From Bacillota bacterium (lineage in GTDB: Bacteria > Bacillota > Clostridia > Clostridiales > Caloramatoraceae), in NCBI GenBank assembly GCA_023415335.1, contig JAEZLD010000127.1:1-22843 (forward strand): a stretch of 22,843 nt of DNA. Direction: 5' to 3'. Position numbers and translations under genes: made by a program. The notes beneath the pieces are model-generated. The model saw only the letters and a list, made by a program, of their open reading frames with translations, was not told the origin of the DNA and made no database searches. Of the stretch, positions 16,357-22,843 are shown piece by piece; the stretch's first letter is position 1; the number at the start of each line of letters is the position of its first letter.

Positions 16357-16458
16357 ATGAGAAAGCTTGGGAAAATTGTATTGGTTATATTAATACTAAT
16401 CATAGCTTTTGTAATTGCAGACATTATAATTATGCGCTTGAAAGCATCTTTACTCTGA
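16357..16458 (+). CDS. Small membrane protein, 33 residues
   Basis: An ATG at 16357 follows AAGGGGGT (16341-16348) at a good distance of eight bases. The frame encodes a basic N-terminus (M-R-K-L-G-K), an uninterrupted hydrophobic segment of about 20 Ile/Leu/Val/Ala residues (7-26), and a short tail with Arg and Lys, then TGA. That is one transmembrane helix with a positive N-terminus, typical of bacterial microproteins. I recognise no family. It is convergent with the DUF3784 gene. The strong ribosome site and clean single-helix layout are the main evidence. A chance ORF is still possible because AT-rich DNA readily encodes Ile/Leu. Confidence 0.5.
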   Translation: MRKLGKIVLVILILIIAFVIADIIIMRLKASLL

Positions 16459-16493
16459 CAAAATAGAAATTCTGATAATCAACTATATTAAAA

Positions 16494-16532
16494 TAAGGTG
16501 GAGCCTTTATTCAATCGAAATACTCCACCTTA
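16494..16532 (-). terminator. Terminator of the DUF3784 gene
   Basis: A 10-bp stem (TAAGGTGGAG 16494-16503, complement 16523-16532) with a 19-base loop lies 27 bases past the stop of the DUF3784 gene. On the - strand it is followed by TTTTAATAT. There is no T run on the + strand. Confidence 0.65.
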
Positions 16533-16558
16533 AAACATCATTTTGCTTTCTATTTCAG

Positions 16559-16900
16559 TTATTTTCTTTTGCAGCGTGTGTTTACATATATAACCTCAAT
16601 AATTACTGCTGATAATAACACCCCTATAAATACGACTGCAAAAGGCAGCATCTTTTGCTCCTCCATGAATCCATTATCTACTCTATAACCAAGGTATCCC
16701 ATAACCACAAGCATTGCTGATATAATCATACATAGCACTCCCATAGAGCGGCAGAGCTTTTTCTCGTCATACTCAGCCCTCTCCTCAGGGGTTGCGGTAT
16801 TATAGCCTGCAACAAGAAAGCTTCCCCTTCCCATTAGCAAGGTTATTCCTGCAGTTAAAAACAACAGTACCAATATACCAATGCAGATGAATACACCCAT
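16559..16900 (-). CDS. DUF3784 family membrane protein
   Basis: This 113-residue protein has three predicted membrane helices (about 3-24, 53-73 and 83-105). Between the first two lies a cytoplasmic loop with the DUF3784 hallmark pattern AGYNTATPEERAEYDEKKLC. The function of the family is unknown; it is common in Firmicutes. GGGGGC lies seven bases before the ATG. The gene is monocistronic, with its own promoter (16939-16967) and terminator (16494-16532). Confidence 0.8.
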   Translation of the reverse strand: MGVFICIGILVLLFLTAGITLLMGRGSFLVAGYNTATPEERAEYDEKKLCRSMGVLCMIISAMLVVMGYLGYRVDNGFMEEQKMLPFAVVFIGVLLSAVIIEVIYVNTRCKRK

Positions 16901-16938
16901 TTGATTGCCCCCTATAAGCTTGAGATATTTTAGCTCAC

Positions 16939-16967
16939 ATTATAGCACAAATAAAATTATTTGTTAA
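16939..16967 (-). promoter_or_regulatory. Promoter of the DUF3784 gene
   Basis: On the - strand, TTAACA (16962-16967) and a perfect TATAAT (16939-16944) are 17 bases apart, and the -10 is preceded by TGC (extended -10). The -35 overlaps the stop codon of the upstream HD-GYP gene (16964-16966). Confidence 0.75.
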
Positions 16968-18244
16968 TAGGTGCCTCTATCCTTATCATTATTTGATGTG
17001 GCTGACATTTCATGGAATTCAGAAATTATTTTTCGGTACATTTTAATTACATTCTTTCTATCCTCTTCAGTTGTAAGTATAATTCTATCAAAGTTATCTA
17101 TTATGTACTGGCAAACTGATTTATCAAGCTGTGTGTTGCTCATCTGATTTAATATGTTCAAAGTCCTTTCCTTTGGAAAAGGCTCCTTATAGCTGCGCCG
17201 ACTGCACAAGGCACTAACTATGTCTGCTACCGCCACAATCCGCTGCGGCAGAGTCAATTCTTCACCATGCAGACCATAGGGATAACCTGTTCCATCCAGC
17301 TTTTCATGATGACGTATTGCAATCTGGCAAATTTCATCTGAAACTATTCCTTTTATGATATCTTCTGTTTCTTTTACATGAGTTCTCATAATAGCCATCT
17401 GCTCATCTGATAACCTTCCGGGATACTCTAATATATCCTCTGAAATTGCAATTTTACCAACATCATGTAATAAAGCACCTAAATATATATTTTCCTGCTG
17501 AGATTTGTCTAGTCCAAAGTGGCTGGCAATATTCAAGGCAATTGATACAGTATTTATGGTATGGGTTACGGTAAATTCACTTCGGAAATCAATGGTATAT
17601 ACAATCATTTTCAAAAATTCCATAGCCTCTGAAGCAGAAGTGATAAAGCCGCTGCATCTATCCAAATTGCAATGGAGAAAAGAATTATCCTCAATTCGTT
17701 CAAAGAGCCTCCGCTTTTTATAGCATTGCCTGAAAATCCTTACATGTTCCTCATTAAATAAACCTTCTGCATTATGAAGCAGGCTATTTAACTGGGGACT
17801 GTCCTCACCATAAGGCCTTACTATATCGATTGTATCGGCCAGGTGGATTAACGCAGCATAATCTCCACATTTTATATGTCTATTTTGTATCTCTTTCCAT
17901 GAGGCATGATGATATAGCACTGCATCTGCATAGTCTCTTAATGGCGTCATATATTTTAAAAAAAGATACCCATACACCGAGTGATTCCATACACTTTGGG
18001 TTTCAAATTCTAACATACGGTCAATTTCATCTGTTTTATATGCACCAATATCATGAAAAGCACTAATCAAAAATAAGGTCTTTATATCCATGTTTAAATT
18101 ACCTTCATCACATAGCTCACATGCGATAAATGCAACCCTGTCTCCATGTTCAACAAGACGCTCATCTATTTTACATAGGGTATGATATACTGCCCGAACT
18201 GCTGCTATTGTGTCCAATTGAGTAAATGTTGCAATACTTGACAT
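16964..18244 (-). CDS. Tandem HD and HD-GYP domain protein, probable c-di-GMP phosphodiesterase
   Basis: This 426-residue soluble protein carries two HD-type metal phosphohydrolase domains. The N-terminal one (about 20-140) has His33, the FHDIG motif (His64-Asp65) and His112/His113. The C-terminal one (about 225-400) is a canonical HD-GYP: LLHDVGKI (His260-Asp261), then HHEKLDGTGYPYG with GYP at 320-322. HD-GYP proteins hydrolyse c-di-GMP to pGpG or GMP. There is no receiver or membrane domain, so the N-terminal HD domain may act as the input or a regulatory module. The ATG at 18244 has a GGATGG ribosome site. It ends within the promoter of the DUF3784 gene but is probably transcribed separately. 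Confidence 0.9.
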   Translation of the reverse strand: MSSIATFTQLDTIAAVRAVYHTLCKIDERLVEHGDRVAFIACELCDEGNLNMDIKTLFLISAFHDIGAYKTDEIDRMLEFETQSVWNHSVYGYLFLKYMTPLRDYADAVLYHHASWKEIQNRHIKCGDYAALIHLADTIDIVRPYGEDSPQLNSLLHNAEGLFNEEHVRIFRQCYKKRRLFERIEDNSFLHCNLDRCSGFITSASEAMEFLKMIVYTIDFRSEFTVTHTINTVSIALNIASHFGLDKSQQENIYLGALLHDVGKIAISEDILEYPGRLSDEQMAIMRTHVKETEDIIKGIVSDEICQIAIRHHEKLDGTGYPYGLHGEELTLPQRIVAVADIVSALCSRRSYKEPFPKERTLNILNQMSNTQLDKSVCQYIIDNFDRIILTTEEDRKNVIKMYRKIISEFHEMSATSNNDKDRGTY

Positions 18245-18586
18245 GATTATTTTCCATCCTCTGTTTTTGATAAACTCATATACAATTTTACCAAAATATT
18301 GTTGTTTTTACCATGGCATAAATATAATATAAATGTAATAATTTGTTACTAAGTCTTTTGTTTATGTCAAATACTAGCAAACCATAAGTTACCTATGTGC
18401 CAATAGTCTTTACATAACCAAACCCTTATTAACGGAACTTCCATAAACAATTTAAGCAATAAAAATATTCTCTTGCCCAAAATAACTGTACTTGATACTT
18501 TTTAAATACTCCTTGAAAACACTTACAGGCCGTTCTATAGTGACTCCCTTCACAAATCAGAAGGGTGCCTTGCAGATGGGTTTATA
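18245..18586. other. Gene-free 342-base AT-rich gap between two - strand genes
   Basis: It should hold the promoter of the HD-GYP gene; the best match I see on the - strand is a TAAAAT (18285-18290), with only a poor -35 17 bases upstream. A weak 6-bp hairpin (18546-18551 with 18560-18565) lies about 20 bases past the regulator gene. On the - strand, a 33-codon frame of ordinary-looking composition lies at roughly 18460-18560 without a convincing ribosome site. No RNA gene or repeat is evident. Confidence 0.4.
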
Positions 18587-19888
18587 TTATCTCATTTGAA
18601 TTTTGTAAACCAGCTCCGGTCTTCCCTTGCTGGGGGTTGTATCTATGTCTATGAGCTCTGCTCCGCCATGCTGCAGCAGCTTCGACAAGATTCTTCTGGC
18701 ATTTCTCTGAGAAATACCCAGTTCCATTGACAGAGATGAACTAGTAAACACGTTGTTGTGGGTCTTTTCAATAATAGCCTGGATTCTTTTTACATTTAAC
18801 CTTGAAATGTCATAGCAGTTGCTCATGTGTATGGATAGATTATCGTCATTGGCATTAACAGATAAAGACTTTTCGCTTAGAAGAGGTCCTATAAGGGAAT
18901 CAGACTCAGTTACAACAAAGGATGCTCCTCCATTACTGTGCCTTGCAATTTTAATTGCCTTCTTTGCATTATCATGAGCCAGGGTAATCGTATAGCCCAC
19001 GCCCCAGCCTATACTGAATTCTTTAATATTCTGATCCAACAGCTCATGAGAAATCAAGCAGTCGCTGATATCCTTTGTTATGCGGTTAAAGTCCTGATAT
19101 GTAATGACCATACGAATGGTATCATCTCTTCTGTAAAGCATACAGTATAGTCCATTTCTCCATATAAAAGACGATATTTTGCTTTCAACCAAATCCAAAT
19201 AGCCTTCTGCTGTTTTTACTATACCGTAGACAGAAAGCATCTGTGAATAGTTACCACTATTTATGCTGTTCACAAGCCTTCTTATACCTGATATTATGGT
19301 CGACTTCCCCGCATGGAGATGATAGAACTTTACATCACAAGAGGCAAAATAATCAGACAGTCCAGGAAATCCTGTAATAATAATCTCAACAGGATTCTCT
19401 TCGTAGGCTTTAATATATGCGTTTTTTACTGTATAAAAATACTGCTGAAATGCTTTAGTGTCCGCCATAGGCATTACAGTGTCAGCAAAAGATGTAATAT
19501 CAGGATAAATACAGTGGTTATCCTTGGTCATTATATCCTCATAGCCCAGTTCCTTTTCTGGCTTATCTATAAGCATGTGGGAAAAAGGTGTTCCTGGGTT
19601 TTCTGCGCAGGCCTTAAGTATGGTTCTGTAAAAATCTGCCTCGCTGGCAAAAAAGTATTCGTGTGGCTTTTCAATTCTGTACTTGGCAGAAACCAACGCA
19701 TACAGCAGCCATCCGCTGAAAAGAAAGCCTTCATATTGATTCTTAACTTCAGCGTATACATCAGGCAGAGTCTGTAGTTCTTCAAAAATATAGAGCCTTA
19801 TGTCCGCATATTTCTTCAGCTCTGGCATTAGCATGCGTATAGTTTCTTCATAAGTTGTACGAGAAGAAAATAAAGCTATCCTGACCAT
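18587..19888 (-). CDS. Multidomain transcriptional regulator: unknown sensor, GGDEF-like, winged helix
   Basis: I recognise no named family for this 433-residue protein. Residues 1-195 look like a Rossmann-type ligand or sensor domain; it opens with MVRIALFSSRTTYEE and contains IIITGFPGLSDYF. Residues about 235-345 resemble a degenerate GGDEF-like domain, with SIGWGVGYT and NAKKAIKIARHSNGGASFVV, as seen in some CdaR-type regulators. The diguanylate cyclase active-site signature is absent. Residues about 380-433 form a winged helix: LSMELGISQRNARRILSKLL, then a GRPELVYKI wing. The GGAGGATG ribosome site precedes the ATG at 19888. It is divergent from the amidohydrolase operon, so it most likely controls it and itself through the dyad at 19933-19969. 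Regulatory role inferred. Confidence 0.72.
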   Translation of the reverse strand: MVRIALFSSRTTYEETIRMLMPELKKYADIRLYIFEELQTLPDVYAEVKNQYEGFLFSGWLLYALVSAKYRIEKPHEYFFASEADFYRTILKACAENPGTPFSHMLIDKPEKELGYEDIMTKDNHCIYPDITSFADTVMPMADTKAFQQYFYTVKNAYIKAYEENPVEIIITGFPGLSDYFASCDVKFYHLHAGKSTIISGIRRLVNSINSGNYSQMLSVYGIVKTAEGYLDLVESKISSFIWRNGLYCMLYRRDDTIRMVITYQDFNRITKDISDCLISHELLDQNIKEFSIGWGVGYTITLAHDNAKKAIKIARHSNGGASFVVTESDSLIGPLLSEKSLSVNANDDNLSIHMSNCYDISRLNVKRIQAIIEKTHNNVFTSSSLSMELGISQRNARRILSKLLQHGGAELIDIDTTPSKGRPELVYKIQMR

Positions 19889-19924
19889 AAGACATCCTCC
19901 CTAATAATTTATCCATTTTTCATA

Positions 19925-19953
19925 ATTATACTAAATATTGTCCGTAATTACCA
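19925..19953 (-). promoter_or_regulatory. Probable promoter of the regulator gene
   Basis: On the - strand a perfect TATAAT (19925-19930) lies 17 bases from TGGTAA (19948-19953), a poor -35. The -35 region lies inside the inverted repeat 19933-19969, consistent with an activator- or repressor-controlled promoter. Confidence 0.5.
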
Positions 19954-19969
19954 TTTAAGGACAATATTT
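19933..19969. promoter_or_regulatory. Inverted-repeat operator between divergent promoters
   Basis: AAATATTGTCC (19933-19943) and GGACAATATTT (19959-19969) are perfect 11-bp arms with a 15-base spacer, centred at 19951. The dyad spans the -35 regions of both divergent transcripts. It is the natural candidate binding site for the adjacent winged-helix regulator. Confidence 0.7.
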
Positions 19970-20011
19970 GATATATTATATTTGATTACTCATATAAAAC
20001 GACATTATAAC
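19968..20011 (+). promoter_or_regulatory. Candidate promoter(s) of the amidohydrolase operon
   Basis: Two overlapping possibilities exist: TTGATA (19968-19973) with TATAAA (19993-19998), spacer 19, or TTGATT (19982-19987) with TATAAC (20006-20011), spacer 18. Neither is ideal. The first -35 overlaps the right arm of the inverted repeat. Confidence 0.45.
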
Positions 20012-20053
20012 ATAAAAGCAATTGTACGTCTTATTTTGAAGGGAGGACTGTTA

Positions 20054-21256
20054 ATGAATGAATTAAATAAGAAAATACTTCAGGAGGCTAATGACATCAC
20101 TACTCAGCTTACAGAGTGGAGACATGAACTGCACAAGCATCCCGAGCTGGGTTTTGAGCTGGACTTTACCAGGCAGTATGTTCACGACGAGCTGGTAAAG
20201 TTAGGTCTGGATCCCCAGCCCTGTGGAAGGAGCGGCTGGACCGTTGTACTGGGAAGCCCTAAAGGAAAAACCATTATGCTGAGAGCTGATATGGACGCAC
20301 TTCCATTGATGGAGGACACCGATGTTACTTTTAAGTCAGAACACCCCGGTAAAATGCATGCCTGCGGGCATGATATGCATACTTCAATGCTTCTGGGTGC
20401 AGCCAAGCTACTTAAGGAACACGAGGAAGAGTTAGAAGGCTGTGTAAAGCTTATGTTCCAGCCTGCCGAAGAGATTTGTCAGGGTGCAAAGGATATGGTG
20501 GATGCAGGTGTTCTTGAAAATCCAAAGGTAGATGCAGCGTCCATGATCCATGTAGCCTCTGGTATGCCTTTCCCCACAGGGCTCCTCATCATTACACCAG
20601 GCAAAGGTGGTGCTTCCTCATCAACTGAATTCGAAATAACCGTAAAAGGCAAGGGCGGCCACGGTGCTATGCCAGCTATGTCCATCGACCCAATTACTGC
20701 AATTGTTCACATTCATGAAGCTTTACAGGAAATACATGCAAGAGAACTGGACCTGGGCGGTTATCTGACAATCACCGTTTGCCAGATTCATTCAGGTGAG
20801 GCTTCAAACATTATTCCTGAAACAGCAACCATGTCAGGAACAATAAGAGCCATGAGTGTTGATGTTCAGGAATGGGCAAAGACACGTATTCAGGAAATCT
20901 CAGAAAACATAAGCGCAGCCTTCAGAACACAGGTAGAGGTCCGATATCCAAAATCAATTCCGCCACTTATTGTTGATGACGCAATGTCCGATTCTGCACA
21001 TACACTTATGAAGGAGCTTCTAGGTGATAGTACAATGCTTATGCCAAAGGATGTCAAGGGTGGAGGCAGTGAGGACTTTGCAGAGATTGCTCTTAAGGTC
21101 CCGTCTGTTGCTATGTTTCTTGCTGCAGGAAGCACAAATGACGGATACAATTATCCAGCACATCATCCAAAGGTTAGATTCGATGAGAGAGTTCTGCCAA
21201 TCGGCACAGCTGCTCATACATATTTTGCAATCCGTTGGTTGCAGGAAAATAAATAG
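20054..21256 (+). CDS. M20 family metallo-amidohydrolase
   Basis: This 400-residue cytoplasmic enzyme belongs to the M20D amidohydrolase group (hippurate, N-acetyl-amino-acid and IAA-amino-acid hydrolases). It cleaves an acyl or amide group from an amino acid. Expected metal ligands are Cys104 and His106 (HACGHDMHTS), Glu139/Glu140 (FQPAEE), His166 (MIHVAS) and His370 (PAHHPKVRFDE). A dimerisation lid domain with GKGGHGAMP lies at about 175-290. ATG 20054 follows GGGAGGACTGTTA. An earlier ATG at 19982 lies between candidate promoter elements and is unlikely. The first gene of the operon, 11 bases before the DUF5058 gene. The membrane partners suggest that it processes an imported substrate. 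The exact substrate cannot be told from the sequence. Confidence 0.93.
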   Translation: MNELNKKILQEANDITTQLTEWRHELHKHPELGFELDFTRQYVHDELVKLGLDPQPCGRSGWTVVLGSPKGKTIMLRADMDALPLMEDTDVTFKSEHPGKMHACGHDMHTSMLLGAAKLLKEHEEELEGCVKLMFQPAEEICQGAKDMVDAGVLENPKVDAASMIHVASGMPFPTGLLIITPGKGGASSSTEFEITVKGKGGHGAMPAMSIDPITAIVHIHEALQEIHARELDLGGYLTITVCQIHSGEASNIIPETATMSGTIRAMSVDVQEWAKTRIQEISENISAAFRTQVEVRYPKSIPPLIVDDAMSDSAHTLMKELLGDSTMLMPKDVKGGGSEDFAEIALKVPSVAMFLAAGSTNDGYNYPAHHPKVRFDERVLPIGTAAHTYFAIRWLQENK

Positions 21257-21267
21257 GAGGGATATTT

Positions 21268-21972
21268 ATGACAGGAAAAGATATTGCTAATAGTCCTTTA
21301 CTCTTTGCACTTATTGCTTTAGGTCTTTTGTCTATCGTTGTGTTTGCACTTATTTGCTTTAAAAAAGCAAAGGCAAAGTGCATTTCCATGGGAATCAGCG
21401 CAGAAAGAGTAAATGGTGTTGTTAAGGCAACAATTACGGCATCTTTGATTCCAAGCTTTGCAATTCTTGTTGGATTTTTAATTTTGGCCGCTTCAATGGG
21501 TTCTGCATGGCCTTGGTGGAGACTTTCCGTTATAGGTTCTTTATCATATGAAACTATGGCTGCAGACTATACTGTAAAGGGCATGGGAATTGCTTTAGGC
21601 AACCTGCTCACAGGCGATGCGAGTTTATTTGCCGGCGTTATGTTCGTCATGACCATTGGCGTATTCTTCGGGCCGCTTATAGTTGGTGCTGTTGGTGAAA
21701 AGTATTCCACAGGGCTTATGAAGGCAAAGGAAACAAGCGACTGGGGTACAATTATGACGAGCACCTTCACACTTTCTATTTTTGCAGTATATATTCCGAT
21801 TATGATTTTCTCAGATCTACCTTCTGCTCTTACAATGATAACAAGCCTTCTTGTAGCTATCATCATTGGTCGTCTGTCTCAGAAGGTTAAGGGCCTCGGA
21901 AACTTTGTTATGGCAATATGTATGATCCTTGGAATGCTTTCCGGCGTTCTTTGGGACAAACTTGTTAAGTAG
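21268..21972 (+). CDS. DUF5058 family membrane protein, putative transporter component
   Basis: The 234-residue protein has about six hydrophobic helices (near 10-31, 54-77, 115-147, 165-187, 188-207 and 213-232). I recognise it as DUF5058-like from the ANSPLL N-terminus and overall layout. The function of that family is not established. A conserved-looking region, GSAWPWWRLS (about 78-87), follows helix two. AGGAGG precedes the ATG. It is 17 bases upstream of the next membrane gene and 11 bases after the amidohydrolase, so the three form one operon. I infer that the two membrane proteins work together in uptake of the amidohydrolase substrate. Isoleucine codons here are mostly ATT/ATC, unlike the ATA-rich lysine operon. 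Confidence 0.75.
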   Translation: MTGKDIANSPLLFALIALGLLSIVVFALICFKKAKAKCISMGISAERVNGVVKATITASLIPSFAILVGFLILAASMGSAWPWWRLSVIGSLSYETMAADYTVKGMGIALGNLLTGDASLFAGVMFVMTIGVFFGPLIVGAVGEKYSTGLMKAKETSDWGTIMTSTFTLSIFAVYIPIMIFSDLPSALTMITSLLVAIIIGRLSQKVKGLGNFVMAICMILGMLSGVLWDKLVK

Positions 21973-21989
21973 GAAAGGAGGAAAACAAC

Positions 21990-22730
21990 ATGAAAAAAAA
22001 TAATACTGAAAAGCATACTTTTGTAGTTGATCCATTCATTAAATGGGCCCATAAGTACGGAAGAATTTTTATATTCGGTTTCATAGCCTACACACTTTTA
22101 ATTCCGACTATAATCTGTGTCGTATATGATTGTTTCCCAAGCTTTTCTTCCATCGTTCCCGGTCTTATTTCCATACTCACTATGATGGTTCCAACCAGCA
22201 TCATGGAAATCGCAACATATACACCTATTCTCGGTTCATCAGCATACCTTACCTTTGCAACAGGAAACCTGATTAACCTTAAGATTCCCTGCGCAATAAA
22301 CGCACAAAAGGTAGCAGGGGTTGACGGAAATACAACTGAAGGAGATGCCATTGCATTGATTTCTACATGTGTTTCTTCCATAGTAACAATCATTGTACTG
22401 GCAGCAGGTCTTGTGCTGGTTATTCCTCTCCAGGGCTTCCTGAGCAGTCCAACCTTCCAGATAGCAAGCAATTACTTGCTTCCAGCCCTCTTTGGTGCAC
22501 TTGTTTTAGGATTCATCGGCGGTAGCGGAGGTGGGACAATTATCAAAAACAAGCTGCTTTGCACAATTCCTGCAGTAGTTCTGGTATCCGTTCTTTCTAT
22601 CCTGGGAATAGCAGGTGCTGGAATGGCAGGCCTGTTTGTAGTGGTTGCAATCCCTCTTAGTATTCTCACAGCAAGAATTCTTTGGAAGAAAGGTGTTATC
22701 CGATTAGAAAAAATTCAGCCAAAGGATTAG
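21990..22730 (+). CDS. Polytopic membrane protein, partner of the DUF5058 protein
   Basis: I do not recognise this 246-residue family with confidence. The N-terminal 25 residues are polar and probably cytoplasmic. About six or seven hydrophobic helices follow (near 27-48, 55-85, 120-150, 160-180 and 190-233). Two Gly-rich spots stand out: FIGGSGGGTIIKN (about 175-187), in a loop or re-entrant position, and GIAGAGMAG near 210. A polar loop NAQKVAGVDGNTTEGDA lies at about 104-120. There are no ATP-binding or Na-symporter motifs that I can name. AGGAAAGGAGG lies before the ATG at 21990. Size and layout similar to the preceding gene suggest a heteromeric carrier. It ends the operon before the hairpin at 22779. 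Confidence 0.72.
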   Translation: MKKNNTEKHTFVVDPFIKWAHKYGRIFIFGFIAYTLLIPTIICVVYDCFPSFSSIVPGLISILTMMVPTSIMEIATYTPILGSSAYLTFATGNLINLKIPCAINAQKVAGVDGNTTEGDAIALISTCVSSIVTIIVLAAGLVLVIPLQGFLSSPTFQIASNYLLPALFGALVLGFIGGSGGGTIIKNKLLCTIPAVVLVSVLSILGIAGAGMAGLFVVVAIPLSILTARILWKKGVIRLEKIQPKD

Positions 22731-22778
22731 GCTTCTGAAAGAAATAAATACATAATTTTTATAAATATACGAAAAAAT

Positions 22779-22821
22779 AAAACGGAGTGTGTAAGTGTAC
22801 GTTACCTTCACGCTCCGTTTT
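22779..22821 (+). terminator. Terminator of the amidohydrolase/transporter operon
   Basis: Arms AAAACGGAGTGTG (22779-22791) and CACGCTCCGTTTT (22809-22821) pair over 13 positions with a single G-T wobble, around a 17-base loop, 48 bases after the last stop. The right arm ends in four T. The A run on the left side could also terminate in the opposite direction. Confidence 0.85.
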
Positions 22822-22843
22822 CGTAATATGAGAAATAAAAAGA

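Noticed and set aside
18546..18565. CCCTTC/GAAGGG hairpin downstream of the regulator gene as its terminator
   Set aside because: The stem is only 6 bp with an 8-base loop, and no T run follows on the - strand, so I do not call it a terminator.
19982..20053. An N-terminal extension of the M20 enzyme from ATG 19982
   Set aside because: It lies within candidate promoter elements. GGGAGGACTG is directly before ATG 20054, and M20D proteins normally begin at the helix found there.
1..22843. CRISPR array, tRNA, rRNA, insertion sequence or phage genes
   Set aside because: No spaced direct repeats, no cloverleaf-like sequence, no transposase or integrase frame, and all sizeable coding frames have a better explanation.

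Overview
The window looks like chromosomal DNA of an anaerobic, amino-acid-fermenting member of the Clostridia. It has moderately low GC, strong AGGAGG-type ribosome sites, many AGA/AGG/ATA codons, and a lysine fermentation operon of the type known from Clostridium/Acetoanaerobium sticklandii, Fusobacterium and relatives. I cannot name the species from the sequence. I see no rRNA, tRNA, CRISPR, prophage or insertion sequence.

Region 1 (1-8473, + strand) is the 3,5-diaminohexanoate lysine degradation operon, in the order kal (cut by the left edge), kce, kdd, kamA, kamB, kamC, kamD, kamE. KamA converts L-lysine to L-beta-lysine (radical SAM). KamDE moves the terminal amino group (adenosylcobalamin/PLP). 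Kdd oxidises 3,5-diaminohexanoate, Kce cleaves the keto acid with acetyl-CoA, and Kal removes ammonia from 3-aminobutyryl-CoA on the way to butyrate. KamB and KamC are proposed helpers that reactivate the aminomutase. Key cofactor and metal residues can be placed in most of the enzymes. The operon ends at a strong hairpin.

Region 2 (8585-13176, - strand) is a three-gene operon, cutC, a GH29 alpha-L-fucosidase without a signal peptide, and an 839-residue protein with an active and a degenerate transglutaminase-like half plus a thioredoxin-like tail. It has its own good promoter. The divergent gene (13362-14180, +) is a Nit2/omega-amidase-like hydrolase. It ends at a bidirectional terminator shared with a DUF3298-type lipoprotein gene (14238-15410, -).

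Region 3 (15540-18586) holds bioY, whose promoter and ribosome site carry a perfect BirA-type operator and probably a second, imperfect one. It also holds a 33-codon membrane microprotein gene, a DUF3784 membrane protein, and a tandem HD / HD-GYP c-di-GMP phosphodiesterase.

Region 4 (18587-22822) is the best candidate for an undescribed system. An unusual regulator (unknown N-terminal domain, GGDEF-like middle, winged-helix C-terminus) is divergent from an M20 amidohydrolase followed by two polytopic membrane proteins, a DUF5058 protein and an unrecognised partner. A perfect 11-bp inverted repeat sits between the divergent promoters. Codon choice in the + strand genes differs from that of the lysine operon, so the unit may have been acquired. 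I infer an uptake-plus-hydrolysis module for an acylated or amidated amino acid or a small peptide, controlled by the adjacent regulator. The substrate cannot be read from the sequence.
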